Shown here one piece after another: positions 26,901 to 41,600 of a stretch of 64,000 nt of DNA. The position numbers were made by a program, and so were the translations under genes. The stretch comes from Marisa cornuarietis. Its lineage: Eukaryota; Mollusca; Gastropoda; Architaenioglossa; Ampullariidae. The stretch spans positions 3,693,501 to 3,757,500 of the forward strand of contig SMMW01000033.1 in NCBI GenBank assembly GCA_004794655.1, given 5' to 3'. Below the pieces are notes generated by a model, which worked only from the letters and a program-made list of their open reading frames with translations, searched no databases and had not been told where the DNA came from. Position 1 is the stretch's first letter, and each line of letters starts with the position of its first letter.

Positions 26901-29539
26901 ATGACGATCTGCACGATCGACGTGCACGCGCGTGACGTGGTGACCAAGATGATCTCTCAGAAGGTGGAGAGTTCGCAGGCCTTCCTGTGGCTTTCGCAGC
27001 TCCGGCACCGTTGGGACGAAGGAGAGAAGGACTGCCTGGCCAACATCTGTGATGCCCAGTTCCGCTACTCTCACGAGTATCTGGGCAACACGCCCCGGCT
27101 TGTAATCACACCCCTCACTGACAGGTCAGCGGACAACTCTTTGGGGGGTAATATAATCTAGAATAAAATGTACAACAGGGTGTCGACACAGCCATTTTGT
27201 GAAAATGTTGAAATAGTCTTTATAATGAGGGTCCAAGGCCACGCACCGAAAGAGAGATAGAGAGTAGCTTACATTTACACAATTAAAACGTCAGTGATTG
27301 AAACTGCTAAAGTGAGCTATGATCGGTTTATTTTGTTTCAAGGTGAATTTTGTAGCATCTTAGTACCTTCATCATGTTGACATTCAGCGCTGCTTTTGAT
27401 TAGGACATTTTTGTTTTCAAATAAGTGCCTTTTACTTGTTTGAATTTAATTCAGTTTTGGTGCTATATAAAAGTAGAATTTTATTTTTAAACAAGATACA
27501 AGGTATATCTTTCAGTTTACCTTCGTAGATTTTTGAGTTCAGTGCTAGTTTGTACAATTCACTGATCAAATTTTTGACCGAGAGCTCTTGAAACAAGATA
27601 AATGGCACAAGAACGAAGGGGGGTAGTAAGAAATGGTGGTTCTATCTCTTCAAGGTGTGCTTTGTTGTCGGTAGGTGCTATATCACCTTGACCCAGTCTT
27701 TGCACCTGATCATGAGCGGGGCTCCCGCTGGGCCAGCCGGCACAGGCAAAACAGAAACGACCAAGGACTTAGGACGCGCGCTGGGCATCATGGTCTACGT
27801 CTTCAACTGCTCCGAGCAGATGGACTACAAGGTGATTTAACTCAGTCTGGAAGTTCGAGACAATTGGGTTGCCTGACGGCAGTTTCCTGTTCACAACGTT
27901 ACCTATCTTTAAATCACTCTATTTATAAGCCTTTCTGTACCATGCTCTATCACTCCAGCGGGTTGCTGTTTGTGGAACAACGTACATCCCTGCTCTATAA
28001 TATAATCAATTAGTTTTTTTTTTACTTCAAAGAACACTTAAAAGCATTCTTTTTTACGCTTCATTCTGCAGTCCGTCGGCAACATCTACAAAGGTTTGGC
28101 CCAGTCTGGAGCCTGGGGCTGCTTTGACGAGTTCAATCGCATTGCCGTCGAGGTGCTGTCCGTGGTGGCTGTGCAGGTAAAGTGCATCCAGGACGCCATC
28201 CGCGACAAAAAGAGCGTCTTCAACTTTCTGGGAGAGAACATCAAACTGAAACAGACCGTTGGAATCTTCATCACTATGAACCCTGGCTATGCTGGCCGGA
28301 CCGAACTTCCCGAGAACCTCAAAGCTCTCTTCAGGTGGGAGACGCCAAGGGATGTTTTACAGTTTGGACAGACTGTGAAAAAGCGATGCTTATGAACACA
28401 GCTTAAAATATAAATCGACAATAAACACAGATATATAATTATTTCTAGTGGCAGTCAGAGGGTAACGTCCTCTTAAATTATTTACGTCCCTAGCTGCATT
28501 TGTACCTTCTTTTTCACTAGTCTTTCTCATGCTGATGTTATCAAGGCTCCATATAGATGAACTATGATCTCCAGGAGTTGAAATAAATTAAGCAATAGAA
28601 AGTATTAAGAACTTGACACACACAAAATTTTGTCTTCAGACCATGTGCTATGGTGGTACCCGATTTTGAGCTGATCTGTGAAATCATGTTGGTGGCTGAA
28701 GGGTTCCTTGACGCCCGTCTGCTGGCCAGGAAATTCATCACTCTCTACAGCCTCTGCCGAGAGCTGCTGTCCAAGCAGGTGAGCACATTGGTGGTCTTGT
28801 GTCTTGGCTTTTGTTCTGGACTTGCAACATGACCTTAATACAGGTACACAAGGAAATATCGTCTACAAGGATTCAAAAAGTCGCAGAATTAGGTTCACTA
28901 TATTGCTCAATGATAATTATAAAGCTGCTGCTGCAGCTGTTGTTTCTTCGTCTCGTTTTCTGCAACTGATACAGCATCCACAGTATCACCACAGTTAACA
29001 CCACCATTAACACCACCACTTAGCTGTGTCTACATTTCTGTCCCTGTTACTACTTCTAGGACCATTACGACTGGGGTCTGCGAGCAATCAAGTCCGTGCT
29101 GGTGGTGGCCGGAGCTCTGAAAAGGAACGACCGCGGCCGTCCTGAGGATCAGGTTAGGGATCAAGTGACGTCGTCTCGTCAGTTCTAATTTTAAACAAAT
29201 TGAGAGTTCTAGAGGAGAATGCTGTACAGAAGTTCTAGGAGAGACTTGTACAAATAGACGGCTCTAAAAGAGGGTACTGAAAAAATAACTTGAAGAGAAA
29301 GTGTACAAAGGGTTCTAAAAGGCAATGTTCAATGCAGGTAGTTCTAGAAGATAGTATTGTACAAATAGTTTTACAAGACAGTGCTATACAAATAGTTGCG
29401 TAAAAGTAGATAATTAAGTGCACAAACGCGATACTTCCACGAACTCGCATACTTACCAGCTGGTGCAGAACCGGGGTCCAAGAGACTTCAGCTAAGATTT
29501 TACCAACATTGTCAACACGCTAAACACATTTTCAGAACG

Positions 29540-29610
<71 letters not shown>

Positions 29611-32600
29611 TGTGTGAGTGTGTGTGTTTGTGCGTGAAGTTTACGGTACAGTAATCTATTAAAAAAATATATTGTACTCACCATTAGTGCCAACATTTCA
29701 CTTATGGCTTATAGTGGCTACATTTTTTAACGCCCTTATTTTGTACAAACGCTTTTTCCAAATATTGTCAACGATTTTCTTTCGCACGTGTGCACCTGAA
29801 GGTTCTCATGAGGGCCCTGCGTGACTTCAATATTCCCAAAATCGTGACAGACGACCTGCCTGTATTTATGGGTCTCATTGGTGACCTGTTCCCTGCCCTA
29901 GACGTGCCTAGGAAGAGGGACCTGGACTTCGAGAAGCAGATTCGCCAGGCCACTCTGGACCAGAAACTGCAGCCAGAGGATAATTTCATCCTCAAGGTAT
30001 CAGTATCGCATTGGCGCAGTGTGCCAAATGTGATAGCTTCGTTAAACAAAATACTTTGATCCAAATGACAGGAGCTTTGATTCTGCCTCCTCCACATTAA
30101 CAATGAATACAAATTCACGTTAATGGTCTAGAACTGTTTAGATGACCTTTTCTTCCGCTGATAGAAAACAAAGGGATAGAGTTGGAATATATGTTAGCAC
30201 GAAGTCACTCGAAGTAATGGTAAGAAGCAAGAAATGACTAATAGTACAAAATCAGAACGCTCTTCGAAAATCAGGTTGTGCAGCTGAAGGAACTGCTGGA
30301 GGTACGTCACTCCGTCTTCGTGCTGGGCAATGCGGGTTCCGGAAAGTCCAAGATCTGGAACACTCTGCAGCGAACCTACAAGAACCTGGGACAGAAACCC
30401 ACGGCCGCCGATCTTGACCCGAAGGCTGTGACAAACGATGAGCTGTTCGGGGTTATCAACCCAGCTACCAGGGAGTGGAAGGATGGCGAGTTGTTATTTC
30501 TTCTTTTGTAGGTTCTTTCATAAACCATGTCAGAGATTATTTATCTTGCAGGGCCTCTTAAAGCTCCCAAGAGAAGGTCACGATCCACAAATGTGTCTAT
30601 CCATCTGTGTTTTGTGCGTGTATACTACGGTACATATTTTAATCTTGTCCTTCTTTTTTGCATTTCAGCCATAAAATATCTAGAAAAAGTTACTACTGTT
30701 AATTTTACTACTAAGTTAACTGACTTTCTTGTTTGTTTGGGTAAATGCGTCAAGCTCTACTGGCACATCACCGCATAATACCGTCGAAATGTCATCTTTT
30801 TGTATAGACTTTTATGCAAGGTACGCTTCTTATCGCCAGTGCATTATCCCAACAGGTCTCTTCTCGGTCATCATGCGAGATTTGGCCAACATGGGTGGCG
30901 ACGGGCCCAAGTGGATCGTGCTGGACGGCGACATCGACCCCATGTGGATCGAGTCGCTGAACACGGTGATGGACGACAACAAGATCCTGACACTCGCCAG
31001 CAACGAGCGTATCCCGCTGACGCCATCCATGAGGCTCATCTTTGAGATCAGCCACCTCAAGACCGCCACACCAGCCACTGTGTCCAGAGCCGGCATCCTC
31101 TTCGTCAACCCGCAGGATCTCGGCTGGAACCCGTGAGTGCTGGATATCCTCTATCTTAATGCATGTAGTCTTTAAGATGTCCGCCTATATTTTAATGAAA
31201 CTTTCAGCAGAATTTCTTGTAGACATACAAATTTTAAAAAATATTTAAACATATACCGGTAATGGCTTATTTCTGCTAATAATTGAAATAAATACATAGC
31301 TTTCCTATAGCAAATGATTAGGGTTCTACTAGATGAAATTTGCGTCATGTAATGGCTAAAGAAACTCTTAGATAAATTTCTCAGCTAACCATTAGGTGAG
31401 ACTCCTGTTTTGTTCACAACTATTTAGTGAATCGTTGAAAACCCTCTGTTATTTATGGCAAACTACCAGTTGAGTCTCCAGCATTGTTTATTATTAGCCA
31501 ACAGGTGAAATGCTTTTCTCGTCAGGAAATGCCTAACTAGTTAGTTAGTCTTCTATCTTGTCTGTCACGAGAAACAATTTCACTCCTGCTGACAGGTTCG
31601 TTCAGAGCTGGATTGACAGGCGCGAAGTTCAGTCGGAGAGAGCTAACTTAACCATCCTCTTCGACAAGTACGTGCCCATGTGCCTCGAGGTGCTTCGAAC
31701 CCGCTTCAAGAAGATCACGCCCATAGTGGAGATTTCCCATGTGCAGATGCTTTGCCATCTCCTGGAGTGTCTTCTGACCCCGGAGAACACTCCACCCGAC
31801 TGTCCTAAGGAGTTGTATGAACTCTACTTCGTCTTCTCTTGTGTCTGGGCCTTTGGAAGCTGCATGTTTCAGGATCAGGTCAGTTGTCATCTCAGACAAT
31901 TTAGCCCTTAATTTATTTAAGATGTCACCACAGATAATGTAATCCTGAATTTGTTAATGTGTTAGGGTGATTGGCAACGTCGGCACAATCAACATCTTCT
32001 CTAACCTACTTGGTACTAGAAACGTTTTTATAGTTTCCTTTTGTTTCTTGCAGTCCAATTTTCTTTTCTGCTGCTTATATATATATATATGCAACTGTTC
32101 TGTGCAGCTTGTAGATTATCGAGTTGAATTCACGAAGTGGTGGGTGACGGACTTCAAAACCATTAAGTTCCCCACAGCAGGCACAGTCTTCGACTACTAC
32201 ATCGACCCAGAGACAAAAAAATTTGAACCATGGACAAAGAAAGTTCCTAAGTTTGAGTTCGATCCAGAGTTGCCTTTGCAGGTGAGCGACATATGCTAGC
32301 ATCTGTCTCCTGTTCGATTTGTAATGAGTTTACACTCACCAATTTCTCTAAAGTACACCACATATTTTGTATTTGTCATTAATGAAATCATGCAGTATAG
32401 GTCTTCCTCTGTCGTATTATAAAGTTTGTAAGCACATGTAGATCCCAGTCAATAATTTACAACCTTAAAGCCTGACTTACAAGAAAGTATAGCAATATGC
32501 AAGTCAAATATCATAACAAACAAGTTCGCTCAGCTCTCACGAGTATCTTAAAAGACGTGGAAAGTTTCTCAAGTCTGATGAAACGCTTGTGGTTCACCTG

Positions 32601-35600
32601 TAGGCCGCCCTCGTACACACATCGGAGACCTCGCGTATCCGTTACTTCCTGGACATGCTGATTGACAAGCGGCGTCCAGTCATGCTGGTGGGCAACGCTG
32701 GAACGGGCAAGACCGTGCTGATGCAGAATAAACTCAGCAACCTGTCCGATGACTTCATGGTGGCCAACGTGCCTTTCAACTTCTACACCACTTCTGAGAT
32801 GCTGCAGCGGGTTTTGGAGAAACCTCTCGAGAAGAAGGCCGGCCGCAACTTTGGACCCCCGGGCACGCGTCGCCTAATCTACTTCGTCGACGACATGAAT
32901 ATGCCTGAGGTCAGCCATCCATTATTTTACACATTATTCTAGGCTAGCGTTCTGTCAGTCATCTTTACCTTTATCAATTTGCAATTTGAAAATAATTGGG
33001 AATTTAACTTTGCCTATTTTAGCTGGTTGGGAAAACAGACTAGTAAAACGATTTGACAGAGCTTGTCGCAGATTTCACGAGACTACTAAAGCTGAACATT
33101 GCAGGTGGACAAGTACTACACTGTGCAACCACACACTCTGATCCGACAACACATCGACCATGGCCACTGGTACGACAGGGCGAAACTCACTCTGAAGGAC
33201 ATCCACAACACACAGTATGTGTCCTGCATGAACCCCACCGCCGGTTCCTTCACCATTGACTCGCGTTTGCAAGTAAGGCTGCCACAGAGCACTTGTAGTG
33301 GATTACAGTAGTTCTAGCATCTCTGAAGTTTAGTGGGTAGAATTCAGACTGAAAAATATTCTTACCAGAAGTAACTGACATCAAATTTATCTCGCTAAGT
33401 GTCCCGGTACTTTATAATACTTATTAAAATATTACAGTTCGAGGTCAAGCGTAATGTGCGTGTATTTTGTCATTATTCTTCTCAACTGCATTTACAAGAG
33501 CAAACATCTTAAAACAGCAGCAGCAAAGACAAAAGCCATCTCGCAAAAAAGGTCTCAGTATGGTAGGCGTGCGTGATTGTGTGCAGTACTTCCCATTATT
33601 TGAGACAAAGGGAAAGGCAGCTGTTCATATTGTAAGCCGTATGCATATGTGGTATGTTACAGCGCCACTTCTGCGTGTTCGCCATCAGCTTCCCTAATCA
33701 GGATGCTCTGTCTACCATTTACATGAGCATCCTCAGCCAGCACCTGGCTTTGGCCAACTTCCTTGGCCCCGTGCAGAAATTTTCCCAGAACCTGGTGAAT
33801 GGCGCTCTGGGTCTACACGCCAAGATCACCTCGACATTCCTGCCCACTGCCATCAAGTTCCATTACGTCTTCAACCTTCGTGACCTCTCAAACATCTTCC
33901 AGGTATTACCTGCTCCTGTCAAAGTACCCCGTAGAATGCAGTCTTTCATTCTGGTCCCTTTGCTGGGCTTTAATTATTAATCATTGTTTTCACTTTGCAA
34001 ACGCAAATATATCATTTTTACTAATGTCGTAATCAAGATGTTTACATCACAATGAGATTTTATGTTGTTTTGCAGGGTCTTTTGTTTTCCGGGCCTGATT
34101 GTTGTAAAACACCACTGGAGCTCATTCGCTTGTGGCTGCACGAGACTGATCGAGTGTACCGTGACAAGCTAGTTGATGAGACCGACCTTGCCACCTTCGA
34201 TAAGGTCCAGAAGGAAACCGTCAAGAAATGCTTCGAGGTAGTTCTCCCCGAACATTGCCGATTTTACTTTTAAACAAACATAATTGAATACTGTACTTTC
34301 GTGGAAGTGGATACTTGTGCATTTAGATCTTTAGCAATAAAAGCACATCAAACATTAAGAATTTTGTGTTTTTGCAGGATGCCGATGAAAACTTTGTTTT
34401 CTCAAAGCCTCTTATTTACTGCCACTTTGCGCATGGCGTCGGAGAAGCCAAGTACCTGCCAGTGGCCGGATGGCCCGAGCTGAACAAGATCCTGGTGGAG
34501 GCTCTGGACAACTACAACGAGCTGAACGCCGCCATGAACCTGGTGATGTTCGAGGACGCCATGATGCATGTGTGCCGCATCAACCGCATCCTGGAGTCGC
34601 CGCGCGGCAACGCTCTGCTGATCGGCGTGGGCGGCAGCGGCAAGCAGTCTCTATCTCGTCTGGCTGCCTCCATCAGCAGCCTAGAGGTCTTTCAGATCTC
34701 GCTGAAAAAAGGATATGCCATTACCGATCTCAAGGCAGATTTGGCCGCCCTTTATCGGAAGTCTGGCTTGAAGGGAATTGGCGTGGTCTTTCTGATGACT
34801 GACGCGCAGGTGTCGAACGAACATTTCCTCGTTTTGATTAACGATCTTCTGGCCTCGGGAGAGATTCCTGAACTGTTTGCTGACGACGAAGTGGAAGAGG
34901 TCATTGCTGGCGTGCGCAACGAGGTCAAGGGGCTGGGCATGGAGGACACACGAGAGAACTGCTGGCGATTCTTCATCGACAAAGTACGACGACTGTTAAA
35001 GGTGAGACACTTGGAAAACTTTGTTTTGTTGTTTTGTCTAGACTCCAGTACAAATCGCCATCTTCATTCACAGGGTAGACCTACACAGAAATAATTCGCT
35101 GTGCAACTTGAGTGGGTTCATAAAACTTTGATGTGTCAGTGACATTTTCTTGAAAAAGTCACTTTGGTGGAAACGGTCCTTCGAAATGCCCTTTAAAGAA
35201 TATGCGCTTTTTTATTTGTTTTTGTTTTTCGTTTAATTTTATCGCACTTTACTGAATTGTCATTCTCTGAACTTACAGGTGGTGCTTTGTTTCTCCCCCG
35301 TTGGTGCCACGCTACGAGTACGCAGCCGGAAGTTCCCTGCGGTCACCAACTGCACTTCCATCGACTGGTTCCACGAGTGGCCCGAAGAGGCTCTCATTTC
35401 TGTCAGCGCACGCTTCTTGGAAGATGTTGATGTGGATGTAAGTGCAAAACTAAGAATTTCTTAATAAACTAGGAAAATTTGTAAAACATCTCATTAAATG
35501 CGAAATAATGCTTTATACGCTTTTACTCTATATACATTTTTTCAGTCAGTCACGTCTTTCTGTTGGGGATTTTCCCCTCTAAATTTAGTTCGTTCCAATA

Positions 35601-38600
35601 AATTTTATCAAATGTTCTTTAGTACATGTACTTAGCTTATTTATCTGGGGTTCTCAACACACGGAGTACTGTTTGTCAATAGTCCCAGACTCGAGAGTCT
35701 ATTTCTAAGTTCATGGCCTACGTGCACAAGTCTGTGAACGAAATCAGTCAGCAGTACCTCATCAACGAACGTCGTTACAACTATACCACTCCCAAGAGCT
35801 TCCTGGAGCAGATCACTCTGTACCAGAACCTGTTGAAAAAGAAAAATCTGGAGCTGCAGGCCAAGATCGTTCGTCTGGAGAACGGCCTGGAGAAACTTAG
35901 GAGCACCGCCTCACAGGTGAGCCGGCAGTGAGCTGCGGTGTCTTCTCATGGTTTGTTCTTTTAGTTTAACAAAAAGAAAGGAAAGAAAGAAACTTGAAAC
36001 TGTATTTTGTTGTGTATCGTCTATGTAAGCTTATAAGGCCCAGAAACGTCTGCAGCGATCTGCCCCGTGGATAGCATATGTTTTCAACCAGAACACATAA
36101 ATGGCGTTTTTGAAGCAACATTTGGAAACATTTCACAGCTTCAGTGAAGATGCGAAAGTAGACTATTTTAATCTTTCTGGTTCAGGCGCGTAGAATTTCT
36201 TTTTGCGTTTTATTTCGCAGAAAAATTGGAAATTAACACACATTTAAAGTACCAAATAGCCAAATTCGTTGATTTTACAATCATAACTGTGAGTCAAAAT
36301 TTTTATGTTTCTTGTATAGTTGACTGTCTGTTCGTTTTGTAGTCTTTTGAGAGCAGCGCCTTGAACTCGCATCTAAACGAGGAAGTGCATTTTATATATT
36401 GTTATTATTTTCTATGTTGAGCAGGTCCAAAATTTAAAAAATAATTATTACTCAAGAGATCAAATAAGATAAAGAATATTACTTTTTAAACAATTTGATA
36501 CCTACAAAGTCATGTTTATTATTCCTGGAGAATCATAAATATGGATAAAATTTTACACTTCTTTGATTTGATGGTGATGTCCAACAGGTGGACGACCTAA
36601 AGGCCAAGCTGGCGTCTCAGGAAGTGGAGCTTGCCCAGAAAAACGAGGACGCCAACAAGCTAATCCAGGTGGTGGGAGCCGAGACGGAGAAGGTGTCGAA
36701 GGAGAAGGCCATCGCCGACGAAGAAGAAACAAAAGTATCCAAGATCACCATTGAGGTGGAAGCGAAGCAGAGGGACTGTGAGGAAGATCTGGCCAAGGCA
36801 GAGCCTGCATTGTTGGCTGCAAAGGAGGCTTTGAACACTCTGAATAAGGTATACACTCTAGAATTAACCGTTCCACCGACAGCAAGTGACGTGCGAGGTT
36901 CGTAAAAGAACTAGTCGATCAAATCCCATGAGCACATAATTAATTGCACAAAAAGTAAACTGACGTGTTCAGTATGTAGACCTACCACTGGTGTTGCAAG
37001 AAACGTCTGGGTTTAAAAAAAAAACATGAGTTTGTATGTAGCTTTACCAACTTTTGTAAAATTAAAATTGGAGCAACTTTCTGCGAGTATAAATCACTTC
37101 CGGTTGTTTTTTAGAACAACTTGACAGAACTGAAGTCTTTCGGCACCCCTCCTACTGCAGTGACAAACGTGACAGCTGCAGTTATGTGTCTCTTATCGCC
37201 AGGAGGAAAAGTTCCGAAAGATAAGAGCTGGAAGAATGCCAAGGCAACGATCATGGGCAAGGTACAGTTCCAGAACGACCAAATAAACACGTGTCGTGTA
37301 TAAGCGAACACATGCATAGACGGATTTTCATCCTCGCACACACACACACATGACGTAGTATAATGTAGTGCTTTTTCTCTCTGCAGATAGACCAGTTCCT
37401 TGACAATCTGATCAACTACGATAAAGACAATATTCACGAAAACTGCCGCAAAGCCGTGCAGCCCTACCTGGACGATCCAGAGTTCGAACCTGAGTTTATC
37501 CGGGCCAAGTCTTTCGCGGCAGCCGGCCTCTGTTCGTGGGCCATCAACATCATGAAGTACTACACGGTGTTCTGTGAGGTAGAGCCCAAACGTATCGCCT
37601 TGGCACAGGCCAACAGCGACCTCAACACGGCGCGTGAGAAGCTGCGGGTCATCAAGGCCAAGGTAGCTGACCTGGAAGCTGCCCTGGCCAAGTGTCAGGC
37701 CGAGTTTGAGCATGCCACAGCCGAGAAGCTACGCTGCCAACAGGAGGCAGAAATGACGGCCAAGACCATCGAGCTGGCCAACCGACTGGTGGGCGGGCTG
37801 GCATCGGAGAACGTGCGGTGGGCCGAGTCGATCAAAGAGTATCGCGTGAACGAGAAGACGCTGCCAGGAGACACGCTAATGATCACGGCCTTCGTATCTT
37901 ATGTGGGTTGTTTCACCAAGCGCTACCGAACGGAGCTGTTAGACAACTGCTGGCTGCCCTTCCTCAAGGGCCTAAAATATCCCATTCCGGTGTCCGAGGG
38001 GCTGGACCCGCTGACCATGCTCATTGATGACGCGGACATTGCGGGCTGGAACAACGAAGGACTGCCAGGCGACCGCATGTCCACGGAGAACGCCACCATC
38101 CTGACTAATTGCGAGCGCTGGCCACTGATGATCGACCCTCAGCTGCAGGGCATTAAGTGGATCAAGACGCGTTACGGCGCTGACCTCAAGGTGGTGCGAC
38201 TGGGCTCTAAGGGTTACCTTGACATCATCGAGCGCGCCGTTTCCAACGGCGACGTGGTACTCCTAGAGAATCTGGGCGAGACGATGGACCCCGTTCTTGA
38301 CCCGCTGCTGGGCCGCAACACCATCAAGAAGGGTCGCGCCATCAAGATGGGGGATAAAGAGGTGGAGTACAACAAAGATTTCCGTCTCATCCTGCAGACC
38401 AAGCTTGCCAACCCTCACTACAAGCCAGAGATGCAGGCGCAGACCACTCTCATCAACTTCACCGTCACCAGGGACGGACTCGAGGACCAGCTGCTTGGTG
38501 CTGTGGTCAGCAAGGAGCGCCCAGATCTAGAGAGGCTCAAGTCGGACCTCACACGCCAGCAAAACGAGTTTAAGATCACGCTGAAGGAGCTAGAGGACAA

Positions 38601-41600
38601 CCTGCTGGCTCGCCTGTCTGCCGCGGAGGGCAACTTCCTTGGTGACTATGAACTCGTCGAGAACCTTGAGACGACCAAGCGCACAGCAGCTGAGATCGAG
38701 GTCAAGGCCAAGGAGGCCAAGCACACAGAAGTGGAGATCAACCTGGCCCGAGAGAACTACCGCCCAGCTGCCGCCCGAGCTTCCTTGCTGTACTTCCTCA
38801 TGAACGACTTGCACAAGATCAATCCCATGTACCAATTCTCATTGAAGGTATTATTTTTCCACCGTTTTCGGAAAGACATAATAGTTACTATGAGAGCTTG
38901 TTTCTTTCCAGTATGTTGAGGTTTATTGTTTTGAAACGAGGATTATTTTATGCCACTTTCGTGCAGAAGTTTGTTCCAGAATTCCTGAACTCTGTGGCTG
39001 TAGATCCTTACTGTTTGTTCCCTGATTTCTCTTTGCGTCTTCTGTGTTTGTCTTTTATTACCTGTCTGCACGGTTGTTTATCCTTCCGTCCTTCGTATGC
39101 TGTCCATTTCTCGTTCATGTCTCAGTCGCTGAGAGTATGCTCTTTCATAGGCGTTCATAATTTTTATGATTTCTTCTTTCTAGATGGTTGATAATTCATG
39201 AGTGGAGTGGCTATATGTCCAACCATTCGTTACCTAGTGTCCGTTGGAATGACAAAATCGTCTGTAGAGGCTGTTCCTAAGGCTTCAGGCAAAGAATGTT
39301 AGAAAGTTTGTGCATTAAACAAAGATCCTGAGGTATATTATGTAGAGTCAAAAACATCAGGGTTTCGTTCGTTGCAGGCCTTCAGTGTGGTTTTTGACAA
39401 GGCCATTGATAGAGCCGAACCTTCTGATGAGGTTAAGCAACGTGTAAAGAACCTGATCGACTGCATAACGTACTCAGTGTTTGTCTACACCACACGTGGT
39501 CTTTTTGAAAAAGACAAGCTTATCTTCATCACACAGATGACCTTCCAGGTACGTGGATTGCATTGCACTGGTAGATTTTCGAAAGGAGAGACAATTCTTT
39601 GCTTAGTAACGTCTGTCTGTCATTATTTAACCCTGCCACTTTGATACATAAAGTGTGGATGCAATTCAGGCAAAAGGAGAATGACTTGAAAAATTCCGTT
39701 TCTTCCAGTTGGTTTTACAATTGGAAACTCATAAACACATCGAATTCTTTCACAAAAATATTTTAAAAATATATTATCTCATCAACATGTTGAAATTATT
39801 TCAAGATGAGCCACAGGAGTGTAAGCTACAAAATTTTGTAAATTGTGAAATACAACCAGCGTGACGCATGACATACAGAACTATATTTGTGAAGTTCTTA
39901 CAAACATGGCTTCTATTGCTGCAGATTTTAATGATGAACAACGAAATCAACTCCGTGGAGCTCGACTTCCTGTTGCGTTTCCCCGCAACACCGAACGTGA
40001 CCACGCCTGTGGACTTTCTCAGCAACAACTCTTGGGGTGGAATTAAGGTTCGTGTACATAGGAAATCGACATCTCGTCTCATACTCTTCTTGTAATTGTC
40101 TTTAGAAACTAAAAAAAAAACATATGTCCATAGAACTCGGTAAGTAACAAGTAAGCAAATTGTTATTATGCTGATGCTGCAGAAGCAGGTTGTCCGATTA
40201 GAGGTCGATTGTTCCTTATCACGTGACGTGTTTCACGCGTGCGTTTGCAGGCCTTGTCCAACATGGAAGAGTTCAGGAACCTCGACCGCGATATCGAGGG
40301 CTCTGCCAAGCGCTGGAAGAAATTCGTGGAAAGCGAGTGCCCTGAGAAGGAGAAGTTTCCCCAAGAGTGGAAGAACAAAACTTCTCTGCAAAAGTTGTGC
40401 ATGATGCGTGCTCTCAGACCTGACAGAATGTCTTATGCTGTCAGGTATAACGTTTATAATTTTTCACATCATTATCATCAGTACCATCATTTCCACCAAA
40501 CCCATGGCTAAATTTAGATTAACCATCAACAGCATCAACGATATTTTGTTTAAATCTCCTTTGCTCTTTTACTTTCTTTCCTGTCTTCTTTCCTCTGTCC
40601 TTTTCCTCCTTCTTACTTTGTTACTGTGCTAAGACGGAATAACATCTTCAGATTTTCTAAAGAGTCTCGATTTCCTATCGCTGTTTTGGTTTTTGAATCC
40701 CCTTCACAGCCTATAAAGGGAAGCGAGAAAGATTTTCCAGCAGCATGGAAGATATAATATGACACCATTTTTTAAGGGTACTCTTGAATCTGGAAGATTA
40801 CTACACAGGTAACCATTACATATTCATTCAATACAAATCCTACTGAAATCTTTTATAAAAGGAATCGTACTTTACTCTTTATTTTAGATCTTTTGTGGAA
40901 GAGAAGCTAGGAGGCAAATATGTAGAAGGACGCTCCATTGAGTTCGCCAAGTCCTACGAAGAGTCTGGACCAGCGACGCCGATATTCTTTATCCTGTCCC
41001 CGGGAGTGGACCCGCTGAAGGATGTGGAGGCATTGGGCAAGAAGCTTGGCTTTACCGACGACAACCGCAACTTTCACAACATCTCACTCGGCCAGGGCCA
41101 AGAAATTGTCGCCGAGCAAGCGATGGAACTAGCCGCCAAAGATGGGCATTGGGTGGTACTTCAGGTAAAGAGAAGGGTCTTTGTTCTGTAGACCGTATCT
41201 ACATTTAAGTTCTCATTAACTGAGTTATCTGGGAGAGGTGTTGTCCACACTGAATATTGTACCTCGCTGTCAGTTATTTAGCCATTTCTGCTAATTGCAG
41301 TGGTAAACTGTGCTGTTCAGAATCAATTTTTCTTTAGCTGACAGGTTGAAGATTTCATTTCTTTTATTCAGAACGTGCACCTGGTAGCTAAGTGGCTGCC
41401 CAAGCTAGAAAAGACCTTGGAGGAATATTCAGAAGTCAGCAACGAAAACTACAGGCTCTTTATCAGCGCCGAGCCAGCCGGTTCCCCCGATGCCCACATC
41501 ATCCCTCAGGGTATCCTGGAGTCTGCCATCAAGATCACAAACGAACCACCTACGGGCATGTACGCCAATCTCCATAAGGCCCTGGACAACTTCAACCAGG

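Noticed and set aside
30486..30507. Extending exon 32 to the GT at 30508
   Set aside because: It adds 22 nt, breaks the phase with exon 33 and inserts residues that the family lacks.
37111..37713. 200-codon minus-strand open frame
   Set aside because: It is the antisense shadow of dynein exons 44-45, whose plus-strand reading is strongly conserved.
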